Source: Myxococcales bacterium
GTDB lineage: Bacteria; Myxococcota_A; Polyangia; Palsa-1104
NCBI GenBank assembly: GCA_003170275.1
Contig: PNAM01000055.1
Coordinates: 105,909-169,908 of the forward strand
Length of the DNA stretch: 64,000 nt
Direction of reading: 5' to 3'
The position numbers and the translations under genes were made by a program. Below are positions 18,492 through 28,070 of this stretch, one piece after another (the first letter of the stretch is position 1; each line of letters opens with the position of its first letter). Under the pieces are notes generated by a model. It searched no databases, had not been told where the DNA came from, and was given only the letters and a program-made list of their open reading frames with translations.

Positions 18492-20654
18492 CTACGAAGT
18501 GTTGTCGAGGACTTCGCGGACGCGGCGGGCGAGGGCGGCGACCGAGAAGGGCTTTTGCAGGAAGGTGAGGTCGGCGGCGAGCGCGCCCTGACGGACCATG
18601 GTCTCGCCGGGGTAGCCGGAGATGTAGAGCACCTTCAGGCTGGGGCGGAGCACGTGCAGGCGGGCGGCGACCTCGCTGCCGCTCATGCGCGGCATGATCA
18701 CGTCGGTGAGCAGCAGATCGACGCGACCGGCGTGCGCCTCGATCACGCTGAGCGCCTCCACGCCGTCGCGCGCCTGCAGCACCTGGTAGCCGTGCGTGTC
18801 CAGCACGTCGGAAATGAACACGCGCACGTCGGCGTCGTCCTCGACGAGCAGGATGGTCTCGGCGCCGCGCGCCACCACGCTGTCGGTGACCGCCGGCTGG
18901 CTCACCGGCGCGTCCACCGCCGGCAGCCAGACGCGGAACAGCGCGCCCCGCTGCGGCTCGCTCTCGACGGCGATGTACCCGCCGCTCTGCGTGACGATGC
19001 CGTACACCGTCGACAGCCCGAGCCCGGTGCCTTTGCCGCGGCTCTTGGTGGTGAAGAACGGCTCGAACGCGCGCGCGCGCGTATCGACGTCCATGCCGAC
19101 GCCGTCGTCCTCCACCTCGAGCAGCACGTAGCGACCCGGCGGCACATCCTCGAACGCACCGGCAGCGACGGTGGCGTTGCGGGTGTGAATGGTGAGCTCG
19201 CCGCCCGACGGCATCGCGTCGCGCGCGTTGACGGTCAGGTTGAGCAGCACCTGTTCGATCTGCCCCGGGTCGGCCTTGACCCGCCACAGCGACGGATCGA
19301 GCTGCGCGCTCAGCTCCACGTCCTCGCCGATCAGCCGGCGCAGCATGGTGGTCATGGCGGTCACCGCGACATTCAAGTCGAGGATCTTGGGCTGCAGCAC
19401 CTGCTTGCGACTGAACGCGAGGAGCTGCGAGGTGAGCTGCGCCGCGCGCGAGGCCGCCCGGTGGATCTGCTCGGCCTGGCGCCGCTGCGGCGGCTGCACC
19501 GTGTCCGTCTGCAACAGCAGCTCGGAGTGCCCGAGGATGGCGGTGAGCAGGTTGTTGAAGTCGTGCGCCACACCGCCCGCCAGCCGCCCGATCGCGTCCA
19601 TCTTCTGCGATTGGCGCAGCTGCTCCTCGAGGCGGCGGGTCTCGGTCACGTCGCGCAAGAACACCATCACCGCCGGCTCGCCGTCGAAGTCGACGTGCAG
19701 CCCCACCACGTCGGCCACCACCTCGGAGCCGTCGCGGCGCTTGAGGCGGGCGTCGGCGGGCGAGCGCTCGCTGGCCGGGGACAGATCGAACGCCGACCGC
19801 CCCACCAGCTCGTCGGCGCGCTCGAACCCGAGGTAGCTCACCGCCGCCGGGTTGACGTAGACGATGCGCTTGTTGCGGTGCACCAGGATGCCGTACGGCG
19901 ATCGTTCGATGAGCGAGCGAAAGCTCTCCTCGGAGCGGCGCACCAGCTGCTCGGCGCGCTCGCGGTCGCTGGTGTCGCGCACCGCGACCACGCGCATGTT
20001 GCGCCCGTTGTGCTGCACGGTCTTGGCGCGCAGCTCCACCGGAAACTCGGTGCCGTCCTTGCGCAGCCCCGCCGCCGCGTAGTGCAGGCTCTCGTTGGTC
20101 GCCGCCCGGGCGCGCGCATCGTCGCGAAAGCGCGGCGCCAGGAACTCGAGGAACGAGCGCCCTACCATCTCGGCGCGCGTCAGGCCGTGCATCTGAGCGA
20201 GCGCCGGATTCACGTCGACCAGCTTGCCCGCCTCGTGCACCGCCACGCCCTCGAACGCGGCGTCGGACAAGAGCCGGAAGCGATCCTCCGAGTGGCGCAG
20301 CGCCTCCTCGGCCAACTTGCGCTCGGTGATGTCGCGGATCACGCTCACCAGCACCTGCTCGCCGAGAACTTCGGCCCGCTGCGACGAGATCTCGCACGGG
20401 AACAGCGTGCCGTCCTTCCGGCGGTGCGTGGACTGAAAGCCGATCCCGCGCTCGTTGGCCACCTGCATCTGCGCGGCGATCTCGGGGATTGTCTCCGGCG
20501 CGCGCAGGTCCGCGATGCGCAGCGCGAGCATCTCGGCGTACGTGTAGCCGTACGCGCCCAACGCCGCGTCGTTCGCGTCGACGATCCGCCCGTCGGTGCC
20601 GATCACCAGGAGGATGTCGCGCACCAGCCCGGCGACGCAGTCGAGCGGCCGCAT
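18492..20654 (-). CDS. Soluble hybrid histidine kinase with multiple PAS domains and C-terminal receiver
   Basis: 720 residues, no transmembrane segment. Four PAS domains in tandem (about 5-120, 125-245, 250-350 with a short linker to the kinase). The dimerisation box is GGVAHDFNN, and the HATPase has DDGVGMD and GTGLGLS. The C-terminal receiver (about 595-710) has LVEDDADV and the phospho-Asp in LLTDVIMP. Last gene of the operon starting at 27422, 3 bp after the upstream kinase. The receiver may accept phosphate from either kinase. Confidence 0.9.
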   Translation of the reverse strand: MRPLDCVAGLVRDILLVIGTDGRIVDANDAALGAYGYTYAEMLALRIADLRAPETIPEIAAQMQVANERGIGFQSTHRRKDGTLFPCEISSQRAEVLGEQVLVSVIRDITERKLAEEALRHSEDRFRLLSDAAFEGVAVHEAGKLVDVNPALAQMHGLTRAEMVGRSFLEFLAPRFRDDARARAATNESLHYAAAGLRKDGTEFPVELRAKTVQHNGRNMRVVAVRDTSDRERAEQLVRRSEESFRSLIERSPYGILVHRNKRIVYVNPAAVSYLGFERADELVGRSAFDLSPASERSPADARLKRRDGSEVVADVVGLHVDFDGEPAVMVFLRDVTETRRLEEQLRQSQKMDAIGRLAGGVAHDFNNLLTAILGHSELLLQTDTVQPPQRRQAEQIHRAASRAAQLTSQLLAFSRKQVLQPKILDLNVAVTAMTTMLRRLIGEDVELSAQLDPSLWRVKADPGQIEQVLLNLTVNARDAMPSGGELTIHTRNATVAAGAFEDVPPGRYVLLEVEDDGVGMDVDTRARAFEPFFTTKSRGKGTGLGLSTVYGIVTQSGGYIAVESEPQRGALFRVWLPAVDAPVSQPAVTDSVVARGAETILLVEDDADVRVFISDVLDTHGYQVLQARDGVEALSVIEAHAGRVDLLLTDVIMPRMSGSEVAARLHVLRPSLKVLYISGYPGETMVRQGALAADLTFLQKPFSVAALARRVREVLDNTS

Positions 20655-20657
20655 CGG

Positions 20658-21944
20658 CTAGCCCGCTTCGACCGGCGCGACCGGCGGCACGCACGGCAGC
20701 CAGACGATGAACTCGGCGCCGGCCGGCAACGCGTCCTCGACCTGCACCAGCTCGATGCGCCCGCCGTGCGATCGCACGATCCGCTGCGAGATCGCCAGGC
20801 CCAGTCCCGTGCCCTCACCGACGTCCTTGGTGGTGAAGAAGGGGTCGAAGATCTTGCCCGCCAGCTCGGCCGGTACGCCGGGGCCGGTGTCGCGCACGCT
20901 CACCGAGACGCCGTCGGCGAGCGGTTGGCAGGCGATGAAGATCTCGCCGCCCGGGCCGGCGGCCTGCGCCGCGTTGGTGAGCAGGTTCATGAACACCTGC
21001 TGGATCTGCCCACCGCGGCACATCACCAGCGGCAGCGGCTGCAGGGTCTTGTGCACCTTGACGTGGTCACGCAAGAGCGGCTGGAGCAGGTGCAGGGTGG
21101 TCTCGAGGCCGGCGATCAGATCGGTCTCCTCGATCTTGCCGATCTGCGGGCGCGAGAAGGTCTTGAGCCCGGCGACGATCTGCGCGGTTCGCTCGGCGCC
21201 GGCGCGCACGCTCTTGAGCAGCCGCTCCCAATCCTCGAGGAGAAACTCGAAGTCGATCGCCTTCTTGAGCTCGACCGCGCGCGTGCGTACGTCCTCGGGC
21301 AGCTCGGATGATTCGTACAAGCCGATCAGGCTGATCAGGTGGCGAAAGTACTGCGCCAAAAAGTCGACGTTGCCGTACACGAAGTTGATCGGATTGTTGA
21401 GCTCGTGCGCGATGCCCGCTACCAGCCGCCCGAGCGACGACATCTTCTCGTTGAGCACCAGCTGGTCCTGCGCGCGACGCAGCGCCTCGGTGCGCTCGGA
21501 GACCTTGCGCTCGAGCTCCTCCTTGGCGTTCCGCTCGCGCGCCAGCAGCGAATGGTACTTGCGCTGCACGCGCGACTCGGCGGTCACGTCGCGGTAGGTC
21601 TCGAGCGTCAGGCCGGCGCCGAGCGGCGTCGACGTGACGATCAGCGTCAGCTCCTCGCCGTCGCCGCGGCGCGCGTGCACCTCGTGCATGCGCAGCGGTT
21701 TGCCGGCCTGCACCGCGCGCTTCATCAGACAGCTCTCCGCGCAGATCTCCAAGTTGAACAGTTGATGACACGGCGTACCCGATCCCGCCAGCTCGACCAC
21801 CTCGCGTGGGCGCCGTCCGGTGTACACGTCATACGCCGGATTTCGGTAGAGCACCCGGTGCTCCCCGTCGATGATCACCGCCGCGTCGACCGCCCCCTCC
21901 AGCACCCGCCGGAGGTCCTCGAGCGACGAGGGCATGTTCGGCAC
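20658..21944 (-). CDS. Soluble histidine kinase with Cys-PAS domain
   Basis: 428 residues from a GTG at 21944: a GGAGG lies 7 bp upstream and the junction is TAGTG with the STAS gene; the in-frame ATG at 21935 is too far from that ribosome site. A PAS domain (about 10-125) contains three Cys spaced C-x8-C-x3-C (CHQLF...IC..SC), the same spacing as in the gene at 27521. A coiled coil leads to HisKA (IAHELNNPINFV) and HATPase (RDTGPGV, GTGLGLA). Intact kinase, no receiver. Confidence 0.9.
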   Translation of the reverse strand: MPNMPSSLEDLRRVLEGAVDAAVIIDGEHRVLYRNPAYDVYTGRRPREVVELAGSGTPCHQLFNLEICAESCLMKRAVQAGKPLRMHEVHARRGDGEELTLIVTSTPLGAGLTLETYRDVTAESRVQRKYHSLLARERNAKEELERKVSERTEALRRAQDQLVLNEKMSSLGRLVAGIAHELNNPINFVYGNVDFLAQYFRHLISLIGLYESSELPEDVRTRAVELKKAIDFEFLLEDWERLLKSVRAGAERTAQIVAGLKTFSRPQIGKIEETDLIAGLETTLHLLQPLLRDHVKVHKTLQPLPLVMCRGGQIQQVFMNLLTNAAQAAGPGGEIFIACQPLADGVSVSVRDTGPGVPAELAGKIFDPFFTTKDVGEGTGLGLAISQRIVRSHGGRIELVQVEDALPAGAEFIVWLPCVPPVAPVEAG

Positions 21945-22474
21945 TACGCCCCCTCCTCGGAGAGGAATGACAGGTAGCGCTCGGGCAGCTCGTCGAACAT
22001 CATCACGCCGCCGCAGCGCGGGCAGCGGAACGCCGGCACGCTCGGATGCGAGCGCGAGGTCGCGAAGTGCTCCTCCACGTCGAGCAGCTTGTACTCGTCG
22101 ATGTGGCAGACCTCGCACACGTACGGCGCCAGGAACGAGACCACCCGCGCGCGCCCACGGAAGTTGTAGATCGTGTTGAGTTGCACCACCACCGTCGGTG
22201 AGCAGCGCGCGAACCACAGCGTGCTCACCTCCAGGCCGCGCACGAAGTTCACCCATTCGCGCACGCCGCACGAGTTGATGCGCGTGATGCCCTCGAGCTC
22301 GAGCTCAACGTCGCCGCGCAGCTTGCCCGACAGCTCGGAGAAGTCCGCGTTCTCGTTGATCTCGCCCTTGATCTGCACCAACAGGCGCCCGTCCGCCAGG
22401 CGTTCGACCCGCCAGGACAGCGCCTCTCCGGTGCCCGTCACCACGGACGGTCTCTGCGAGCTGTCTTCCGACAT
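21944..22474 (-). CDS. STAS-like domain protein with paired CxxC (zinc ribbon)
   Basis: 176 residues. The STAS-like fold (about 20-115) has [10 protein letters not shown]; Ser68 aligns with the Ser phosphorylated in SpoIIAA/RsbV anti-sigma antagonists (DSSG type). Two CxxC pairs (C120/C123 and C151/C154) should form a zinc site, the second followed by LPERYLSFL. Paralogues are at 28071 and 38728. It lies between a PhnD-like gene and a kinase gene in the operon headed by an RsbU-type phosphatase, which fits a partner-switching role. The name STAS-zinc is mine. Confidence 0.72.
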   Translation of the reverse strand: MSEDSSQRPSVVTGTGEALSWRVERLADGRLLVQIKGEINENADFSELSGKLRGDVELELEGITRINSCGVREWVNFVRGLEVSTLWFARCSPTVVVQLNTIYNFRGRARVVSFLAPYVCEVCHIDEYKLLDVEEHFATSRSHPSVPAFRCPRCGGVMMFDELPERYLSFLSEEGA

Positions 22475-22489
22475 GCGTTGACTACGTGA

Positions 22490-23377
22490 CTACGGGTTCC
22501 AGTACTGGTTCTTCAAGTCCGGCAGCTGCGGCTCGATGACGGGTGGCACCAGCATGTCCACATCGATCTTGACCACCTCCGGCTCGGCCATCACCGGGCG
22601 CTTGGTGCGCGCGCCCATCCGGCCCGCCAGCGCCTTGTAGGGGCCGGCGTCGCTCGCCTTCCAGCCGTCGATGGCCGCCTGTACGCCGTGGCTGAGCACC
22701 GCGGCCTTGACCTTGCCGACCAGCGCCGCGTCGTGGCTGCCCACCTCGCAGAAGGCCGCGTTGGGGATGCGGCCGGCGTCGAACACGCTCTTCATGCCCT
22801 TCGACTCCGAGTCGGGCGCGAACACCGCGTCCGCCTTGTTCAGCTTGACCGCCTCGACGGCGGAGGCCACGTTCGGCGCCCGGTTGAGCCCGGGGGCGAA
22901 GAACTTCTTCACCGCCAGCTCGCCGTCGAACAGCGCGTTGCCGATGAAGTCCTCGTCACGCGGGCCGGTGGAGGCGATGCTCAGCTTCTTGCCCTGCAAG
23001 TCGGCGATGCTGGGGGCGGTGGTGAACAGCCCCCACTTCGGCGCGGTGTCGCCGCCGGTGGTCCCCGCCGCCAGCACGCTGTAGGGCACGCCCCTTTGCG
23101 CCAGGTACACGCCGTCGATCACCGCGAAGTCGACCTGCTTGGCCTTGATCGCCGCGTCGAAGTCCGACGCGCGCGCGAACGACTTGCCTTCCGCCGGCGC
23201 GCCTGCCGCCGAGGTGATCTGCGCCGCGAGGCGCTGGATGAACGTGAACTGATCGGTGCCCGACGCGAACGGCGCGTTGGGCGCGTAGATCGCGATCAAC
23301 AGCTTCTTGGCCGGCTGGGCCGCCGCCGTCCCCGCGCCCATCCCGAGCAGCGCCAACGTCAACAGCGCGCGCCTCAT
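22490..23377 (-). CDS. PhnD-like phosphate/phosphonate substrate-binding protein without transporter
   Basis: 295 residues. Signal peptide about 1-21 (ends TAAAQ). Periplasmic binding fold of the PhnD family: DFDAAIKAKQVDFAVIDG and LQGKKLSIAS, the latter near the usual hinge. ATG overlaps the TPR gene stop (ATGA). No phn or pst permease or ATPase is nearby. It is inside a signalling operon, so it is more likely a sensory binding protein for the kinases downstream. The ligand cannot be deduced. Confidence 0.8.
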   Translation of the reverse strand: MRRALLTLALLGMGAGTAAAQPAKKLLIAIYAPNAPFASGTDQFTFIQRLAAQITSAAGAPAEGKSFARASDFDAAIKAKQVDFAVIDGVYLAQRGVPYSVLAAGTTGGDTAPKWGLFTTAPSIADLQGKKLSIASTGPRDEDFIGNALFDGELAVKKFFAPGLNRAPNVASAVEAVKLNKADAVFAPDSESKGMKSVFDAGRIPNAAFCEVGSHDAALVGKVKAAVLSHGVQAAIDGWKASDAGPYKALAGRMGARTKRPVMAEPEVVKIDVDMLVPPVIEPQLPDLKNQYWNP

Positions 23378-25839
23378 GGGACACCTCCATAGATGCGCTG
23401 CTTCACGTCGATCCACTCCTTGAGCCGCGGCCCGCGGGCGCCCTTGGCCTGCGCCTGCCGGTACAGCCCCAGCGCCGCCTTCCCGTCGCCGGCCTTGTCC
23501 TTGATGATGCCCAGGTTGATCAGCGCCTCGCCCGGCTTGCCGTTGAGCGCGTCGAAGGCCTTCTCCGCCTGCGGCAACCGCCCGTAGAACAGGTCCATCA
23601 CGCCGAGGTTGTGCTCCCAATCCCGCTTGTCACCGCCCTTGACGACCACCTTGCCCGCGCTGCGCAGGCTGGCCTCGGCCTTCTTCTCGTCGGAGCGCTG
23701 CCAATAATCGAACGCGAGCAGCTCGAAGTCGGAGCGCAGGAGCTGCTTGAGCCATTCGATGGTCGGATTCTTTTGCGACATGGCCTGAAGGAGCTTGGCC
23801 GCCTCCTCGCGCTTGGCCGGGCTCTGCCCGTCGCGATACTTCGAGTACGCCTCGGGAAGCTGCCACAGCTTGTCGAACGGCGGCTTGAGCGCGCAGCCAC
23901 CCGGGATGCTCGGGGCGAGCGTCTTGGCGCGGGCGGTCGCCTCCTCGGCCTGCTGCGTCTTGTTGGCTGCCTGCGCGGCCTGCCACTCGAGGCAAGCAAT
24001 CCCGGCCAGCTCCTTGTTGGTGAGGATGCCCTTGGGCGGCGAGTTCTCCGCCTTGACGATGTCCTCGAGCGCGGGCTCCCACTGCTTGTCGCGCATGCGC
24101 TCCTGCGCGCGCTTGAGGTACGCGCTCGACAGGTTGCGCATCGCCACCTGCCCCACCTGCGACGGCCCCGCCTCCTTGACCGCGGTCTCGAGCACCGTCA
24201 CCGCCTGATCGAGGAGCCCGTCGGTCGGGAGTACGTGGTCCTCGACGTAGATCGGCCCCAGCTCGGTGTACACGTTCGCCAGATCCTGCCCGCGCGTCTT
24301 GAGCGCGACCAGCGCCGCCTTCTCGTACGCGGTGCGCGCGTCCTTGCGCTTCGACTGGCAGCTCAGTGCGCGTCCCATCAACCGGTTGGAGACGATGTCG
24401 TTGGGCGACTTCTTGAGCGCCTTCGACAGCGGCAGCTCCGCCTCGGCGCACTTCTTCGCCAACACGTACACCAGCCCGAGGTTGCGGTTGGTCTGCACGT
24501 TGTCGCCCTGCAGCTTCTCGGCGTCGACGAGCAGCATCTGCGCCTTGGCAAACTCGCCCTTGTCGACATGCTTGCCCGCCTGGCGGTTGTACACCTTGAC
24601 CAGCGTGCTCTTGGTCTCGCCCGAGTTCGGATCGAGCGCCATCGACGACTGCAAGGTGACCATCGCCTTCTCGTCGTTGCCGTTTTCGTAGTAGGCCTTG
24701 GCCGCGCACGCGAGCGCCTGCGCATCCTTGGTCATCGGCGCCAGCTTGCCGGCCTTGGCCTCCAGCTTCGCGTTGTTCTTCTTGGCGGCGTACGCCTCGA
24801 TCTCGGCGCACAGGATGTCGACGTCGTTCGGCGAGGTGGCCTCCGCCCGCTCGAGCTCCGAGATGGCCGCATCGTAGTTCTTCAGCTTCACGTCGGTCTT
24901 GCCGATCTTCGACACCACCGACGTATTGTTCTTGTCGATGTTCGCAGCGCCCTGATAGGCCCCGAGCGCCTTCGCGTACTGATTCTGCGCGAACTGCGCG
25001 TCGCCCAGGAGGACGTAGCCCTTGATGTCCGTGCCCTTGGACTTGATGTACAGCGTGGCCTCGCGCTCCGCGTCGGTGGCGCGGTTCACCTTGAGGTAGC
25101 ACTTGCCGAGGTTGTAGTAGATGCTCGGCTGCTGCGGCGCCTTGCCCAGGATGCCCTCGTACAACGAGATCGCCTTGGAGCATTCTTCCTTGGCGACGTA
25201 CGCGGTGCCGAGCCCCAGCTTGTAGGCGACCTCGTTGGGCTTGGTCTTGAGCAGCCCCTGGAACTCGTTCTGTGCCAGATCCCACTCCTTGGCGAGCAGG
25301 TACGCGGTGCCCAGCAAGTTGTGGATCTGCTCGTCGGTGGTCACCAGGTTGGCCGGCCGGCTCTTGAGATAGCCCTCGAGCGCGACCGCCGCCCTCTTGG
25401 GATCGATCTTGAGGAAGTGCTGGCCGAGCTGCAGCTGCGCGGCAAAACTGACCGGCGACTGCGCGACCACCTCCTCCAGCAACTTGATCGCCTCCGCCGG
25501 CGGCGGGCTGACGGTCTTGTAGAGCGCCAGGCCGAGCTGCTCTTTGATGTCGAGCAAGTCATTCGGCTCGCCGGTCGCCGGCGCCCGGTGCAGGAGCGCG
25601 ACCGCGTCTTTGTATTTCTTGTTCTTGTAATAGATGCTGGCGAGCCTGGGGTACGGCGGTGCATACGTCGCATCGGCCGCGATCGCCTCGACGAACTTCT
25701 GTTCGGCACAGGGAAAGTCATCCGAGGTGAGGCAAGTCATGCCCAGGTCGAACGCGGTCTTGCCGGCAGAGTCGGCCGAGCCCGACCCGCCGGCGTACGC
25801 GGTCCCACCGAGCAAGAGCAGGGCGACGAGACGTTTCAT
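23374..25839 (-). CDS. Exported TPR-repeat protein
   Basis: 821 residues from the ATG at 25839, chosen because GGGAG lies 10 bp before it; a GTG at 25848 overlapping the upstream stop is the alternative. Signal peptide about 1-17 (ends AYAGG). The rest is a long array of about 18 TPR-like helix pairs, such as APPYPRLASIYYKNKKYKD and PSIYYNLGKCYLK. Likely a periplasmic or outer-membrane-facing scaffold. It lies between the phosphatase and the PhnD-like gene, overlapping the latter. Confidence 0.85.
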   Translation of the reverse strand: MKRLVALLLLGGTAYAGGSGSADSAGKTAFDLGMTCLTSDDFPCAEQKFVEAIAADATYAPPYPRLASIYYKNKKYKDAVALLHRAPATGEPNDLLDIKEQLGLALYKTVSPPPAEAIKLLEEVVAQSPVSFAAQLQLGQHFLKIDPKRAAVALEGYLKSRPANLVTTDEQIHNLLGTAYLLAKEWDLAQNEFQGLLKTKPNEVAYKLGLGTAYVAKEECSKAISLYEGILGKAPQQPSIYYNLGKCYLKVNRATDAEREATLYIKSKGTDIKGYVLLGDAQFAQNQYAKALGAYQGAANIDKNNTSVVSKIGKTDVKLKNYDAAISELERAEATSPNDVDILCAEIEAYAAKKNNAKLEAKAGKLAPMTKDAQALACAAKAYYENGNDEKAMVTLQSSMALDPNSGETKSTLVKVYNRQAGKHVDKGEFAKAQMLLVDAEKLQGDNVQTNRNLGLVYVLAKKCAEAELPLSKALKKSPNDIVSNRLMGRALSCQSKRKDARTAYEKAALVALKTRGQDLANVYTELGPIYVEDHVLPTDGLLDQAVTVLETAVKEAGPSQVGQVAMRNLSSAYLKRAQERMRDKQWEPALEDIVKAENSPPKGILTNKELAGIACLEWQAAQAANKTQQAEEATARAKTLAPSIPGGCALKPPFDKLWQLPEAYSKYRDGQSPAKREEAAKLLQAMSQKNPTIEWLKQLLRSDFELLAFDYWQRSDEKKAEASLRSAGKVVVKGGDKRDWEHNLGVMDLFYGRLPQAEKAFDALNGKPGEALINLGIIKDKAGDGKAALGLYRQAQAKGARGPRLKEWIDVKQRIYGGVP

Positions 25840-25844
25840 GACGT

Positions 25845-27422
25845 TCACGCTCCCGTGTTGACGCGGGCGAACACCATCGTGATGTCGTCCTTGCGTGCGC
25901 GGTCTCCGAAGAACTGCCCGGCGGCGCCGACCACGCTCTCGCGCATGGCCACCGGGTCGAGGTCGGAGGCGCGCCGGATGGCGGCGCGGAATCGCTTCTC
26001 GCCGTACTCCTCACCGCGATCGTTCTCGCACTCGACGATGCCGTCGGTGTACCACACCAACACGTCGTTCGGCATGAGCTGGTGCACCTTCTCGGCGTAG
26101 GCCGAATCTTCGAGATCGCCGAGACGATTGCCGCGCGACATGAGCACCTGGAAGTCGGTGCCGTCGGGCGCGCCGGGCCGGAACAGGTACGGGAAGTTGT
26201 GGCCGGCGTTAGCGTAGGTGATGGTCCGCACCTTCGGATCGATGATCGACGCGAAGCAGGTCATCACGAACTTGCGCTTGGCGCTCTCGAAGATCGCGTG
26301 GTTCATGACCTCGAGCAGCCGCGTGACGGTGAGCGCCGAGCCCTCGGTGGCGCGCACCACGTCGCACGCCGCCTTGGCCGCCGCGGTGATCATCGCCGAC
26401 GGAACGCCGTGGCCGGTCACGTCGCCGATCACCACCAGCACGCGCCCGTCGGGCATGTCGTGCACGGTCCACCAATCGCCGCCGCACACCGTCGCGGGCA
26501 TGAAGTAGCCGGCCAGGTTGAGGAACGGCCGCACCATCAGATCAGTCGGCGGCACCAGCGTCTCCTGGATGGTGCGCGCGACCTCCAGCTCCTTCTCGAG
26601 CGTCGCCTTCTCGGCGGTCTCGCGCATGAGGATCAGCAGGCGGTCGGCCATGTAGTTGAAGTTCTCGCCGAGCATCCCGATCTCGTCGTTCGACGAGATC
26701 TCCACGCGGGTCTCGAGATCGCCGCGGGCGATCTGATCGGCGCGCCAGGCGAGCATCTTGAGCGGCCGCGAGATGCGCAGCCCCTGGAAGATCGCCAGCG
26801 CCGTGCCGACCAGCACGAAGAACAAGCCGATCAGCGCCGTACGGATCCACGCCGACTGGAACGCCGCTTCCTTCTCCGCCACCATCTTCTGCAGGCTGCT
26901 CTCGAGGAGCTGCAGCGAGTAGGCGAGCACCACGGTGCCCTTGCGCAGCGAGTCCTGCACGATCGGCCGCGAGAACACGTACTGCTTGCCGGTCGAGCCC
27001 TGCACTTCCTTGGTGACCTCGGTCTTGGCGGCTAGCAGCTCCTTGCCGGTCGCGTCGGTGATCGGCTTGCCGTTCAGGTTGGTGTTGGAGTGCGCCATCA
27101 CCTGGCCGGTCTCGTCGGCGACGAACACGTAGGCCACCTCGGGGTCGCCGTTCCCGATCTCGGGGACGAACTCCTGCAGCGTCTTGAAGTCGTTGCCGAG
27201 GATGGCGGTCTTGGACGCCTGGACCAGATCCTTCGCCTGCGCCTGACCGCGACGCTGCAGCGACTGGACGAAGGCGTCGCGTGATCGCAACGCCGCCTCG
27301 TCGAACACTCGCCCGGTGTTGACTACGTTCAAGGTGCCGAACAACGCGACGATGACCAGAATCAGCAGCGTCGACGTCGCGATCATCTTGACGCTGATGG
27401 ATGCTCCGCGCCGTTTCTCCAT
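25845..27422 (-). CDS. Membrane PP2C/SpoIIE (RsbU-type) phosphatase with sensor and HAMP domains
   Basis: 525 residues from the ATG at 27422, with AGGGA 6 bp upstream; longer in-frame starts would overlap the promoter. Transmembrane helices at about 13-35 and 190-212 flank a periplasmic Cache-like sensor ([17 protein letters not shown]). HAMP follows (about 212-265). The PP2C/SpoIIE domain has metal Asp316 in GGDWW and Asp in IGDVTGHG. RsbU-type enzymes dephosphorylate STAS antagonists; three STAS proteins are encoded in this window. First gene of a six-gene operon. Confidence 0.92.
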   Translation of the reverse strand: MEKRRGASISVKMIATSTLLILVIVALFGTLNVVNTGRVFDEAALRSRDAFVQSLQRRGQAQAKDLVQASKTAILGNDFKTLQEFVPEIGNGDPEVAYVFVADETGQVMAHSNTNLNGKPITDATGKELLAAKTEVTKEVQGSTGKQYVFSRPIVQDSLRKGTVVLAYSLQLLESSLQKMVAEKEAAFQSAWIRTALIGLFFVLVGTALAIFQGLRISRPLKMLAWRADQIARGDLETRVEISSNDEIGMLGENFNYMADRLLILMRETAEKATLEKELEVARTIQETLVPPTDLMVRPFLNLAGYFMPATVCGGDWWTVHDMPDGRVLVVIGDVTGHGVPSAMITAAAKAACDVVRATEGSALTVTRLLEVMNHAIFESAKRKFVMTCFASIIDPKVRTITYANAGHNFPYLFRPGAPDGTDFQVLMSRGNRLGDLEDSAYAEKVHQLMPNDVLVWYTDGIVECENDRGEEYGEKRFRAAIRRASDLDPVAMRESVVGAAGQFFGDRARKDDITMVFARVNTGA

Positions 27423-27469
27423 GGCGTTCCCTACCCCCAGGGCGTATGTCGAGAGGACTAAGTTCGCCA

Positions 27470-27498
27470 AGTTTACAGGCACTTGCCGTCGAGGTCAA
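27470..27498 (-). promoter_or_regulatory. Sigma70-type promoter of the phosphatase operon
   Basis: On the minus strand: TTGACC (27493-27498), 17-bp spacer, TAAACT (27470-27475). Predicted leader about 40 bases with the AGGGA ribosome site. It overlaps the divergent promoter of the 27521 gene base for base. Confidence 0.6.
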
Positions 27499-27511
27499 TG
27501 TTCGTTACAAT
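27483..27511 (+). promoter_or_regulatory. Sigma70-type promoter of the Cys-PAS gene
   Basis: TTGCCG (27483-27488), 17-bp spacer, TACAAT (27506-27511). The predicted start of transcription is only about 3 bases before the ATG at 27521, so the message would be nearly leaderless. Confidence 0.6.
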
Positions 27512-27520
27512 ACTTACACG

Positions 27521-28063
27521 ATGAGTGCGCTCGAGAATTTCCTCGCCCAGTTCAAGACCATCAGCGACGTCATCATCGATTCGTACTTCGTCTGCGACAA
27601 CGAACGAAACATCGTCGACTTCAACCGCGCGTTCTTCTCGCTGTTGCCGCGCAACATCGCGCGCGGGCTCAAGGGCAAGAAGTGCTACGACGTGCTGGCG
27701 CTCAACATCTGCCGCGACAAGTGCATCGCGCAGCAGTGCTGGGGCGAGAAAAAGAGTGTCCGCCTCGACGAGATCGACGGCCGTCCGGCTGGCGCCGAGA
27801 AGCAGATGCGCTTCATCTTGTCGGCCATCCCGATCCTCGACGAGAACGGCAACCCGGTCGGCGCGCTCGAGATCCAGCGCGACGTCACCGACGAAGCCGT
27901 AGTGCAGGTGAAGTACCAGGAGATGCTCGACACCGAGGCGCAGGAACGCGAGCGCCTGGCCGGTCAGATCCGCTCGCGCACCAAGGAGCTGCTCGACTCC
28001 AACCAGACGCTGCTACGCGTCCAGAAAGAGCTCCTCGCCTACAAGAAGGGTCTTACGATCTAA
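27521..28063 (+). CDS. Stand-alone Cys-PAS domain protein with coiled-coil tail
   Basis: 180 residues. PAS domain (about 8-125) with [14 protein letters not shown]: three Cys in C-x8-C-x3-C spacing, identical to the PAS of the kinase at 20658, plus Cys in QQCW. The C-terminal 50 residues form a coiled coil ([15 protein letters not shown]) like the linker of that kinase, but no kinase domain follows. It may hetero-pair with the kinase or act as an independent sensor. Cys in such PAS domains often bind metal or sense redox; that role is not shown here. Confidence 0.78.
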   Translation: MSALENFLAQFKTISDVIIDSYFVCDNERNIVDFNRAFFSLLPRNIARGLKGKKCYDVLALNICRDKCIAQQCWGEKKSVRLDEIDGRPAGAEKQMRFILSAIPILDENGNPVGALEIQRDVTDEAVVQVKYQEMLDTEAQERERLAGQIRSRTKELLDSNQTLLRVQKELLAYKKGLTI

Positions 28064-28070
28064 CGACTGC

